Below are positions 56,248 to 64,000 of a stretch of DNA of 64,000 bases, in pieces. The position numbers were made by a program, and so were the translations under genes. Below the pieces are notes generated by a model that worked only from the letters and a program-made list of their open reading frames with translations, ran no database searches and was not told where the DNA came from. This DNA is from Pedobacter namyangjuensis (GTDB taxonomy: Bacteria > Bacteroidota > Bacteroidia > Sphingobacteriales > Sphingobacteriaceae), in NCBI RefSeq assembly GCF_003313325.1, contig NZ_QMHQ01000001.1:1240001-1304000 (forward strand). Direction: 5' to 3'. Numbering within the stretch: the stretch's first letter is position 1; every line of letters starts with the position of its first letter.

Positions 56248-56798
56248 TCATAATGCCATCGTTAATATAAAATGCACTAAAACTGCGATGGATGATAGTT
56301 CAAAAATACGAGCCTTGTTGTAAACGTAAAAACAAAACACGTTTACGCATAGAATGATAAAAGAAGAAAATATAAATAAAAAGTGGACTAACCCGTTTGG
56401 TCTAACTATTTTATAATAAACATCTATTAGAAGGTTTTTTTTATTGAAGCCCATGTAAATTATCTTACTGTTACTTTGCAAATCATCCTTAGCCTTTTTG
56501 TCAATATAGCAAACAACTTGATTTACATTCATTTCAATATCGTTCTTAAATATGTTCAGAGTTCCGTTGCCTGGATTGTGAAATGTACAGGGAAACTCGT
56601 TTAATTTAAACTCGAAGTAAGGGTTTCGATTTCTTGATTTTTAATTTCTTTCAGCGTTCCGCGTATCTCAATTAGATTTTTATGGGTAGAAATTATATTG
56701 ACAGGAATGTATAGAACCGCAACAAATGAAAATAACAATATCAATATTTTAAAATTCATGCTTACGTTATGTATCATATTATTAAAATTATTACGCAA
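56248..56798 (-). pseudogene. small membrane-protein gene split by a -1 frame change
   Basis: The first part (56798-56601, 65 residues) has a membrane helix (about 16-34) and EIRGTLKEIKNQEIE, then stops at TAA. In the -1 frame the reading continues without a break: LNEFPCTFHNPGNGT, NIFKNDIEMNVNQ, then two C-terminal helices, ending at 56248. The joined protein of about 183 residues has one helix, an outside domain and two helices, a sensible membrane protein. It is more likely one gene with a frameshift than two tiny genes. It could be a real mutation, a sequencing error or programmed frameshifting at the TTTAAAT heptamer. No family was recognised. Confidence 0.6.
56604..56610 (-). other. TTTAAAT heptamer at the frame change
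   Basis: On the coding strand, T-TTA-AAT is in the phase of a -1 slippery heptamer (X XXY YYZ) and is followed at once by a TAA stop in the zero frame. After a -1 slip the frame is open to 56248. Confidence 0.5.
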
Positions 56799-57063
56799 AA
56801 TATTTAAAAATCCGCTTCCACACCAGAAGTTTTTCGATTAGGCTACATTTGAGGTATTATTAGTCCGTAATTAGCCTGTTTAAGTGTTTCCTGAAAAATA
56901 AATCTATTAGATTATAGAACCAGGTAGCAAAGTTTGGCAAGGATTTGTTCTGGTAAATTCTATAAATCGAATTGAATTATAAGCGTATAAATCATTTCTA
57001 TAATCCCTAAAATTTGGTTAACATTGGTTCAGTTTACCAACATACAATTTTTGGCCAAACAAT

Positions 57064-57636
57064 ATGCCAATTTATACAACAACGTCTGATTTTGAGCTCC
57101 TAGACTTTATGCGCTCTGGAGACCATGGTGCTTTTGAAGAATTGTACGATAGGTATAAAGTTGCGCTTTATCTTCATGCTAAACGAATGTTGCAGGATGA
57201 AGACGAAACAAAAGATGTAATTCAGGAAGTTTTTACTACACTTTGGCATAAAAAAGATGAGTTATTTATTTCTTCATCAGTGAAATCTTACTTGTATAGC
57301 GCAGTGCGAAACAAGGTGCTTAATATTCTCGCACATCAAAAATTTGAGGTGAAATATCTAAATTCTTTACAGCAGGTGATAAACCTAGGCGAAATGAGTT
57401 TAGAGGAAAGCTTAATGGAAAGAGAACTTATTAATATTATAGAAAGGGAAGTTGATTTATTGCCGGCCAAAATGCGAGAGGTTTTTGTGATGAGTAGAAG
57501 AGATCACCTATCTCATAAAGAAATTGCCGATAAATTAAATATTTCTGATAAAACGGTTAAAAAACAAATCGGCAACGCAATTAAAATTTTACGCCCCAAA
57601 ATCAATGTTTTTATTACCATGTTTTTTCCGTTATAA
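57064..57636 (+). CDS. ECF RNA polymerase sigma factor (sigma-70 family, Bacteroidota type)
   Basis: A 190-residue ECF sigma factor. Region 2 (about 12-85) contains GDHGAFEELYDRYK and DEDETKDVIQEVFTTLW. Region 4 (about 125-180) has LPAKMREVFVMSRRDHLSHKEIADKLNISDKTVKKQIGNA, the helix-turn-helix for the -35 box. It is followed by its FecR-type anti-sigma and an STN-containing SusC, so it should turn on that SusC/SusD operon when substrate is bound outside. Confidence 0.95.
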   Translation: MPIYTTTSDFELLDFMRSGDHGAFEELYDRYKVALYLHAKRMLQDEDETKDVIQEVFTTLWHKKDELFISSSVKSYLYSAVRNKVLNILAHQKFEVKYLNSLQQVINLGEMSLEESLMERELINIIEREVDLLPAKMREVFVMSRRDHLSHKEIADKLNISDKTVKKQIGNAIKILRPKINVFITMFFPL

Positions 57637-57659
57637 TTTTTTTTCTTTACTCTACTACC

Positions 57660-57686
57660 AAGGCTAATGTTAATTGTCTTAGCCTT
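57660..57686 (+). other. hairpin between sigma and anti-sigma genes
   Basis: AAGGCTAA (57660-57667) pairs with TTAGCCTT (57679-57686). No T-run follows, so it may be a processing or stability element that tunes the ratio of sigma to anti-sigma. Confidence 0.5.
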
Positions 57687-57713
57687 ACAAAACACAATTT
57701 AGTTTTGTAAGCT

Positions 57714-58865
57714 ATGCAAAAAATAGACGCAAAATCACTTTTAGAAAAGTATAAGTTAGGCTCATTAACTCCGGAGGAGAAGAATCTTTTAAAGGTTTGG
57801 TATGCAAAAACGGCTAAAGATAATGCCTTGATTATTGACGAGTTTGAATTGGAAAAAAATTTAGACGAAGCTTGGTCGAATATTGCTAAAGCAACCCAAC
57901 CTAAAAAATACAATCGATTCACAATTTGGGCTCGTCTATCTGCCGCAGCGATATTCGTTTTGGTAGCAGGTATCTGGTTTTACTTATATCAAGCAAAATC
58001 TGCTGTTGGTAAATCTGTACAAACACAACAACAAATAGCGGTTATAAAGCCAGGTGGCTACAGAGCTACGCTAACTTTAGCCAACGGCAATGTTATTACG
58101 TTAGACGACGCAAATGATGGGAAGTTGGCCGATCAAAATGGAATCGTGGTAACAAAAACTAAAGATGGCCAATTAATTTATAGTGTAAGCAACCGCCAAA
58201 ACGTAAAACCAACGTTTAATACTATTTCTACACCAAAAGGCGGGCAATATCAAATTCATTTGCCAGATGGTAGTAAAGTTTGGTTAAATGCAGCGTCATC
58301 ATTAAAATATCCCACCTTTTTTAGCGGTAGCCAACGTAAGGTTAACTTAACAGGGGAGGCGTATTTCGAGGTCTCGAAAGCTAATTCAGCAAATGGTAAA
58401 AACATGCCATTTGTTGTAGCAAGCCAAAATCAAGAAGTAACCGTATTAGGTACTCACTTTAATGTGAATTGCTATACTGACGAGGACGCCAGCAAAACAA
58501 CGCTGTTGGAAGGCGCAGTTAATGTAACGAGTTTTAAGAAAGACAATATTAAAACCGTAAGCCTAAAGCCGGGGCAGCAAAGCGAAGTAAATTTATACGG
58601 ATTAAAAGTCGCAAACGTGAATGCCGAAGAAGCTATAGCTTGGAAAAACGGAGTTTTCTTGTTTAAAGATGCCGATTTAAAAACTGTGATGAGGCAAATT
58701 AGCAGGTGGTACGATGTTGATGTAGCATACGAAGGCAAATTACCTAACAACGATTTCTCTGGAGAAATAAGCCGTAACCTAAACCTTAATCAAGTTTTCG
58801 AAATCCTGAGCTTTTATAAAGTACACTTTCGTGTAGAAGGGAAACAAATAATAGTTAGTCAATAA
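57714..58865 (+). CDS. FecR-family anti-sigma factor
   Basis: A 383-residue inner-membrane protein. A cytoplasmic sigma-binding N-terminus (1-70) is followed by one membrane helix (about 74-92). The FecR domain (about 165-275) contains TPKGGQYQIHLPDGSKVWLN and LTGEAYFEV. A C-terminal DUF4974 domain (about 310-383) contains DADLKTVMRQISRWYDV. The last domain contacts the STN domain of the downstream SusC and passes the signal inward. Confidence 0.95.
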   Translation: MQKIDAKSLLEKYKLGSLTPEEKNLLKVWYAKTAKDNALIIDEFELEKNLDEAWSNIAKATQPKKYNRFTIWARLSAAAIFVLVAGIWFYLYQAKSAVGKSVQTQQQIAVIKPGGYRATLTLANGNVITLDDANDGKLADQNGIVVTKTKDGQLIYSVSNRQNVKPTFNTISTPKGGQYQIHLPDGSKVWLNAASSLKYPTFFSGSQRKVNLTGEAYFEVSKANSANGKNMPFVVASQNQEVTVLGTHFNVNCYTDEDASKTTLLEGAVNVTSFKKDNIKTVSLKPGQQSEVNLYGLKVANVNAEEAIAWKNGVFLFKDADLKTVMRQISRWYDVDVAYEGKLPNNDFSGEISRNLNLNQVFEILSFYKVHFRVEGKQIIVSQ

Positions 58866-58902
58866 TCTAAATAAACCAAAAACAACCAAAAACAAACAAA
58901 TT

Positions 58903-58926
58903 ATGAAGAACGCCTTTAAGACTTAG
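58903..58926 (+). other. seven-codon open frame in the SusC leader
   Basis: ATG followed by six sense codons (MKNAFKT) and TAG, located between FecR and the leader hairpin. It could be a leader peptide, but a chance frame is equally possible. Confidence 0.25.
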
Positions 58927-58944
58927 GTTATTGGGCAAAAAAAA

Positions 58945-58974
58945 TCCGCAGAAGTGTTGGCGCACAACTGCGGA
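58945..58974 (+). promoter_or_regulatory. GC-rich leader hairpin upstream of STN-type SusC
   Basis: TCCGCAG (58945-58951) pairs with CTGCGGA (58968-58974), with a further GTTG/CAAC pair inside. No T-run follows. It lies in the 190-bp space between FecR and SusC, where an ECF promoter or RNA processing site is expected. Confidence 0.45.
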
Positions 58975-59055
58975 AAAGCCGAATTAATCCTTTCCAGAAA
59001 CTGGATAAAACAATTTTGAGAACTATTTAAGTATTAACCCAAACATTACAAAAGT

Positions 59056-62000
59056 ATGCATTTTAATACGATTACTAAAGCTGTGCGAAAAACATGGCTA
59101 CCGCTTAAATTATTAAAAATCATGAAGTTAACATCGCTTCTAGTGTTTTTGGCTATTTTGAAGGCTTCAGCTAGCTTCAGCCAAATTAACTTAAAGGAAA
59201 ACAACGCTCCTTTAGAAAAAGTTTTGTCAAGTTTAAAAAAGCAAACCGGATATACTTTTTTTTACGATACAAAAGACGTGCGTACAGCGAAAATTACTAT
59301 CAACCTTAAAAACGCAACATTAGAAACAGCATTAGATGAGTTTGCCAAACAGTTGCCCTTAGATTTTAAAATTGTTGGAAACACGGTGCTGCTAAAGCGC
59401 AAAGAAAAAGAAGCGTCATTAAACAGTACGCTAAAAGTTACCGCTATTGTTAAAGGTCGGGTTTTAGACGATAAAGGTTTGCCAATACCTGGCGTAAACG
59501 TTACATTGTCTGGCGCAAATTATAACCAAAACAAAGCCTCTGGCGATAATGGTGATTACAGTTTTAGTGTGCCAACAGCAGGTACTTATACGCTTACAGC
59601 TAGTTACATCGGCTTCGATAAATTTAGCCAAACGATAACAGTGGGCAATAGCGAAATTGTTAGAAATATTACGCTTAACGCATCAACACAAAACTTAGAC
59701 GAAGTTATGGTTGTTGCCTATGGCAAACAAACCAAGGCATCGTTTACAGGGTCCGCTAAAGAATTAAAAGGAGCCATAATTAATGGCGCACCAAGAGCAA
59801 GTTTACAAGAAAGTTTGCAAGGTAATGTTGCAGGTGTGGTGTCTAGTAATGGTTCTGGTCAGCCAGGTGCATTGCCAAACGTACGTATTCGTGGTATTGG
59901 TTCTGTAAGTGCTGGCAGTGGCCCTTTATATGTTGTAGATGGTATTCCAATTGATGCCGGCCAAGTTTCTGGTTTAAACAGTTACGATGTAGAAAGTGTA
60001 ACTGTTTTAAAGGATGCTTCTGCAGCGTCAATTTATGGCTCTAGAGCTGCTAATGGCGTAATTCTGGTAACTACTAAAAGCGGCAAAGCTGGCAACACAG
60101 TGGTTTCGGCTTCTGTACAATCTGGTGTAAATAATATTATACAAGTAAAAGGAAGCAAGCTTTTAAATACTGCCGAAATGGTGGAACTTTTGAAAGAAGG
60201 TTGGGTAAATAAAGGTAACGACCCAAACACTTTTGCAGCCGAAATGACCTTGCAGAATGTAAACCAAAATGTTAATACAGATTGGTTCGATTTGCTAACT
60301 CGTACTGGTAACCACACCCAAGCAGATCTTTCTATTAGTGGTGGTAACGAAAAAACAAAATTCTACGTTTCTGGCAGTCATTACATTGCCAAGGCTCCAG
60401 TTTTAGGTAGTGATTTTACTAGAAGTACAGCTAATGTTAGGTTAAGCAATCAAGTAACTGATAAATTATCAATCTCTGGGGGTTTACAAGTAAATAACCG
60501 TAACAACCATACGCAAGCAGACGGAAGTACCTTCGGTAATCCAATAAGAATGTATGCTTTAACACAGCCGTTTTTAAAAGCATATAATGATGATGGTACT
60601 TACGATTTTAGTTATTTTAACCGTTATAATCCTATTGCGCAGGTTAAAGAAAGCTATACCACTAGAAAAGCTTATGCTTTAATCGGTAATTTCTTAGCCA
60701 AATACGAAATCGTAAAAGATTTAACTATCGAAAATCAATCGAACATTAACTTTTTGTATGGCGAAGATTTTGAGTATAATAAATCTGGTGTTGGTACTTC
60801 TCGTACAGATGGTGGTAGAGCTACCTCAAGTACAGATCGTACTACTAATTGGGTAAACACTTCTATTTTGCGTTACAACAAAACTTTTGGAGATATTGGT
60901 TTAAAAACTTACGTTGGTTACGAGGCACAAAAAGTTACAGAAACAGGCAACTTTGTACAAAGACGTAATTTCTTGCCAAACACTTACACTTTAGATAATG
61001 CTTCAATTTTAATGGATGGCGGACAAGATGCTACTGCTAATTCGCTGAACTCTGTTTTTGCGAATGCATCGGCAGATTATCAATCTAAATACTATTTAAG
61101 TGCATCGTTTCGTAGAGACGGTTCATCAAGATTTGGTTCTGATAGACGTTACGGTAACTTCTGGTCATTAGGCGCTTCTTGGAATGTTATCAAAGAAGAC
61201 TTTATGAGCGATCAAAAGATTTTCTCTGATTTGCGTTTGCGTACAAGTTATGGTGTAAACGGAAATCAAGACATTAGTAATTTCGCTTCAAGAGCGTTGT
61301 ACACAGCTACAGCTTATGATAATTCTCCGGGTTTAATTTTCTCTAACTATGGTAACAACCTTTTAACATGGGAAAAAAATAAACCATTTAACATCGGTTT
61401 AGATTTTGGTGTACTTAAAAACAGATTAACAGGAACCTTCGAATATTATTCGAGAGAAAGTTCTGGCTTGTTGCTAAGCAGACCAATCTCTGCAACTAAT
61501 GGCCTAACAAGTTATTTAGACAATGTTGGTGCTATAAAAAATAGTGGTTTAGAGCTAGAATTAAACAGTATCAATATTCAGCCAAAAGGCGATGGTTTAG
61601 AGTGGAGAACTAGTTTTAACATCTCTACCATGAAAAACAAAATTACCGAGTTAACTAGTCCAATTATTACTGGTGGTTACAACCGATTTGTAGGCGGAGA
61701 TTTTTATCAAATCTATTACCCAGGTTATGCAGGAGTAAATCCAGATAACGGCGAAGCTTTGTGGTATGTTGATGAAACTAAAACTCAAACAACAAACGTT
61801 TATGGCTCGGCAAAGCAATTTAACCAAGGTAGTGCCTTGCCAGATTTCTTTGGGGGTTTGACCAATACTTTTAGCTACAAAGGCTTCTCATTAAGCTTCC
61901 AACTTTACTTTACCGTAGGAAACAAAATTTACGATAATTACGGTGCAAGTGGTGCATCTGACGGTTCGCAAGGTTTTGCACCAACAGCTAAAATGACCCG

Positions 62001-62349
62001 TTATACTTACGAAAATAGATGGCAGAAACCTGGTGATGTTACCTTACAACCTAAAATTGTTTACTTGGGTACACAATCGGGCGCTTCAAGTCAGCAGTCA
62101 ACCAGATTTTTATACGATGGAGACTATGTTCGTTTAAGAGAGGTAACCTTGGCTTATCAATTGCCAAACAAATGGTTAAAGTCTACTAAAATATCGAGTG
62201 CTAGTTTGTATTTCAGAGCAAACAACTTATTCACCTATATCAAAGATGATAGGGTGACTTTCGATCCAGAAGTTGGCATAGATGGGTTTGCCGATAAAAA
62301 CATACCGGTTTACAGAACAGCTTTGTTAGGGTTAGATGTTAAATTTTAA
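59056..62349 (+). CDS. STN-domain SusC/RagA-family TonB-dependent transducer
   Basis: A 1097-residue outer-membrane receptor. The signal sequence is long; MKLTSLLVFLAIL at residue 23 could be the true start. It is followed by a secretin/TonB N-terminal STN domain (about 45-112: LEKVLSSLKKQTGYTFFYDTKDV), a carboxypeptidase-like domain (about 125-205), the plug (VRIRGIGSVSAGSGPLYVVDG, ILVTTKSGKAG) and the barrel. The STN domain links it to the FecR protein encoded upstream, so uptake and gene induction are coupled. Substrate unknown. Confidence 0.96.
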   Translation: MHFNTITKAVRKTWLPLKLLKIMKLTSLLVFLAILKASASFSQINLKENNAPLEKVLSSLKKQTGYTFFYDTKDVRTAKITINLKNATLETALDEFAKQLPLDFKIVGNTVLLKRKEKEASLNSTLKVTAIVKGRVLDDKGLPIPGVNVTLSGANYNQNKASGDNGDYSFSVPTAGTYTLTASYIGFDKFSQTITVGNSEIVRNITLNASTQNLDEVMVVAYGKQTKASFTGSAKELKGAIINGAPRASLQESLQGNVAGVVSSNGSGQPGALPNVRIRGIGSVSAGSGPLYVVDGIPIDAGQVSGLNSYDVESVTVLKDASAASIYGSRAANGVILVTTKSGKAGNTVVSASVQSGVNNIIQVKGSKLLNTAEMVELLKEGWVNKGNDPNTFAAEMTLQNVNQNVNTDWFDLLTRTGNHTQADLSISGGNEKTKFYVSGSHYIAKAPVLGSDFTRSTANVRLSNQVTDKLSISGGLQVNNRNNHTQADGSTFGNPIRMYALTQPFLKAYNDDGTYDFSYFNRYNPIAQVKESYTTRKAYALIGNFLAKYEIVKDLTIENQSNINFLYGEDFEYNKSGVGTSRTDGGRATSSTDRTTNWVNTSILRYNKTFGDIGLKTYVGYEAQKVTETGNFVQRRNFLPNTYTLDNASILMDGGQDATANSLNSVFANASADYQSKYYLSASFRRDGSSRFGSDRRYGNFWSLGASWNVIKEDFMSDQKIFSDLRLRTSYGVNGNQDISNFASRALYTATAYDNSPGLIFSNYGNNLLTWEKNKPFNIGLDFGVLKNRLTGTFEYYSRESSGLLLSRPISATNGLTSYLDNVGAIKNSGLELELNSINIQPKGDGLEWRTSFNISTMKNKITELTSPIITGGYNRFVGGDFYQIYYPGYAGVNPDNGEALWYVDETKTQTTNVYGSAKQFNQGSALPDFFGGLTNTFSYKGFSLSFQLYFTVGNKIYDNYGASGASDGSQGFAPTAKMTRYTYENRWQKPGDVTLQPKIVYLGTQSGASSQQSTRFLYDGDYVRLREVTLAYQLPNKWLKSTKISSASLYFRANNLFTYIKDDRVTFDPEVGIDGFADKNIPVYRTALLGLDVKF

Positions 62350-62362
62350 GCTAAATAATCAC

Positions 62363-63817
62363 ATGAAAAAATTATATAAAATAGTTTGTGCATCAATGAT
62401 TGCTTTATCATTAAGCGCATGTAGCAAAGATTTTCTGGAAATTAATCCAGAACAGCAAATGGCGGTAGATGTAGTGGTAATAGATTTGCCTACCACAAAA
62501 GCAGCGGTAATGGGAACTTACACTATGTTGCAAAGCGCCGCATATTACGGACGTAGCATTGTTGTTTTGCCAGATTTAATGGCAGATAATATGTATATCA
62601 GTCGTAAAAACTCTAATAGGTACACCAGTTACGATTTGTACACCACTAACACCAATGATGGTACGGCTTCTGGTTCGTGGAATATTATGTATCGCACCAT
62701 TGTAAATGCAAATATTATTATTGCCAAAGGCGAAAAACTAACTGTTGCAACGAGCGAGCAAGCTGAAGTTAACCATTTAGTGGGCGAAGCTTATGCTTTA
62801 AGAGCCTTGGCGCATTTTGATTTGTTAAGATTATATGCTTTGCCTTATAACGCAACTGCTGGTGCAACACATTTAGGTGTTCCGGTACTAATAAAAAGCG
62901 GCACCAGTAAGGAAGATATCATCAATCCTAAAAGAAATACGGTTAAAGAAGGCTATACTCAAATTGTTGATGATTTGAAAAAAGCGATTGCTTTAATGCC
63001 TACAACACCAGTTGGATTTAGCGCTTCAAACAAAGGGCATATTAGCCACTATGCTGCAAAAGCATTATTGGCCAGGGTTTATTTATATATGGAAGATTAT
63101 CCAAATGCAGAATTAATGGCAAATGATGTAATTACTGCTAATAAATTTACCTTGTTAACTAATGCCAATTTGGTGAGCGGTTCAACCAATTTTAGAACGC
63201 AAAATAATGCTGAAGCAATTTTCGAAGTAGTTTACAACAGTACCAGCAATTTAGGTACCGATCGCTTGGCAGCTTTTCTTTTTCAAGGCTCTAGTTATGG
63301 CGATGGTTTAGCAACTGATGATTTGTATAATGCTTATACTGCTACAGATGTTCGTCGTGGTTTTATGACAAAAAGCAGTCGAAGCGGTGGAGAGAACCCC
63401 GCAAACTTGATTACAAAGTATAATAACATTACTACATTTGAAGAAGGTGTGAAGGTCATTCGTTTATCGGAGGTTTATTTGATACGTGCCGAAGCTAGAG
63501 CAAAACAAACCGGTAAAGATGCATTAGCAGCGGCCGATTTAGATGTAATCGCTAAGCGTGCCGATGCTTCTAAACCAACTACAACCGCTACAGGTGCTGC
63601 ATTGCAAACCTTAATCTTAGAAGAAAACCGCAAAGAGTTTGCTTTTGAAGGCCACCGTTTGTTTGATCTTACGCGTAACAAATTGGCATTTACAAAACAT
63701 CGTACCGGAGGTTTAACAATTGCCATTCCAGCAAATTCTAATAAAACAGTGTTGCCAATTCCTTTAGCAGAAATGAATGCTAACCCCAATATGCAACAAA
63801 ATGAAGCTTATAAATAG
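62363..63817 (+). CDS. RagB/SusD-family lipoprotein
   Basis: A 484-residue surface lipoprotein. I start at 62363 (MKKLYKIVCASMIALSLSAC) because the lipoprotein signal begins there. The longer frame from 62336 would overlap SusC. Helical TPR-like segments such as YALRALAHFDLLRLYALPYN, the late NRKEFAFEGHRLFDLTRN and the end IPLAEMNANPNMQQNEAYK are typical. It forms the lid of the preceding transporter. Confidence 0.95.
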   Translation: MKKLYKIVCASMIALSLSACSKDFLEINPEQQMAVDVVVIDLPTTKAAVMGTYTMLQSAAYYGRSIVVLPDLMADNMYISRKNSNRYTSYDLYTTNTNDGTASGSWNIMYRTIVNANIIIAKGEKLTVATSEQAEVNHLVGEAYALRALAHFDLLRLYALPYNATAGATHLGVPVLIKSGTSKEDIINPKRNTVKEGYTQIVDDLKKAIALMPTTPVGFSASNKGHISHYAAKALLARVYLYMEDYPNAELMANDVITANKFTLLTNANLVSGSTNFRTQNNAEAIFEVVYNSTSNLGTDRLAAFLFQGSSYGDGLATDDLYNAYTATDVRRGFMTKSSRSGGENPANLITKYNNITTFEEGVKVIRLSEVYLIRAEARAKQTGKDALAAADLDVIAKRADASKPTTTATGAALQTLILEENRKEFAFEGHRLFDLTRNKLAFTKHRTGGLTIAIPANSNKTVLPIPLAEMNANPNMQQNEAYK

Positions 63818-63840
63818 TACCTTCATTAAAAAAGAATAAA

Positions 63841-64000
63841 TGAAAGCAATAATAGTTGCAATTTTATTACTAGTGCCAAGTTTTGTTGGCGCTAGTAATG
63901 TTGTAGAAAATCAAAATGATGGCCCATATATCAGCTACAAAAACGACAAAATTATAGTTAGAACTATTGTAGAAAAGGGTGGAAAGCAAGAAGCTGTTGT
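63841..64000 (+). CDS. secreted protein, cut by the window edge
   Basis: The frame starts at 63841 and is open to the end: MKAIIVAILLLVPSFVGAS is a signal peptide, followed by a mature start containing DGPYISYKNDKIIVRTIVEK. Genes after SusD in such operons are often secreted hydrolases, and this opening resembles the front strand of secreted calcineurin-like phosphoesterases, but too little is visible to be sure. Confidence 0.6.

Overview
The window is a chromosomal segment of a low-GC Bacteroidota bacterium, most likely from the Sphingobacteriaceae (Pedobacter-like). The evidence is three SusC/SusD outer-membrane uptake pairs plus the tail of a fourth SusD, FecR/ECF signalling, DUF3667, DUF1735 and DUF4256 proteins, a eukaryote-like NrdB, and promoters that fit the Bacteroidota TAnnTTTG -7 motif. 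No tRNA, rRNA, CRISPR array, phage or intact insertion sequence was found.

Region by region. 1-2.1 kb: the last codons of a SusD-like protein followed by two secreted cyanophycinase-like peptidases, which suggests a peptide or cyanophycin uptake locus. 2.1-19 kb: mostly housekeeping genes: an aspartate/glutamate-type symporter, a cupin, sucD, msrB, an RlpA-like protein, nrdB-nrdA, a CWC protein, the polyamine genes aguB-aguA with a VOC protein, fabG, an L,D-transpeptidase, a VWA-like membrane protein and a TRIC channel. Copies of a dispersed hairpin repeat lie between them. 19.3-25.7 kb: an FtsB/DivIC gene and eno, separated by an inserted pair (metallopeptidase with F5/8C domain, and GH89 alpha-N-acetylglucosaminidase). 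25.8-28 kb: a small unknown protein, aqpZ and an FMN reductase. 28.3-34 kb: SusC-SusD-DUF1735 operon behind a very AT-rich leader. 34.1-41.8 kb: an ABC-2 exporter, carA, a six-copy tandem array of a ~124-bp hairpin unit, panB, an RluA-type pseudouridine synthase, a lipoprotein and a DUF3667 protein.

41.9-52.5 kb is the most interesting part. It is a minus-strand glucan locus (SusC, SusD, GH3, GH30) that resembles beta-1,6-glucan utilisation loci. It has no ECF factor or hybrid two-component regulator beside it. Instead it lies next to a 633-residue membrane protein with an extracytoplasmic 7TMR-DISM sensor, seven membrane helices and a coiled coil, ending in a zinc ribbon and helix-turn-helix that look taken from an IS1595-family transposase without its catalytic domain. 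The 9-mer GATACGCTT occurs twice upstream of susC and twice upstream of the GH3 gene, at closely matching distances (about 120-130 and 210-220 bp from the start codons). I propose that the fusion protein is a one-component membrane regulator, with a domesticated transposase DNA-binding end, that controls this locus through these boxes.

52.6-56.8 kb is a run of minus-strand accessory genes (SDR, DUF1398, alpha/beta hydrolase, bestrophin, DUF4256) and a small membrane-protein gene split by a -1 frame change at a TTTAAAT heptamer. 57-64 kb is an ECF sigma, FecR anti-sigma, STN-type SusC, SusD operon that ends in a gene cut by the window edge.
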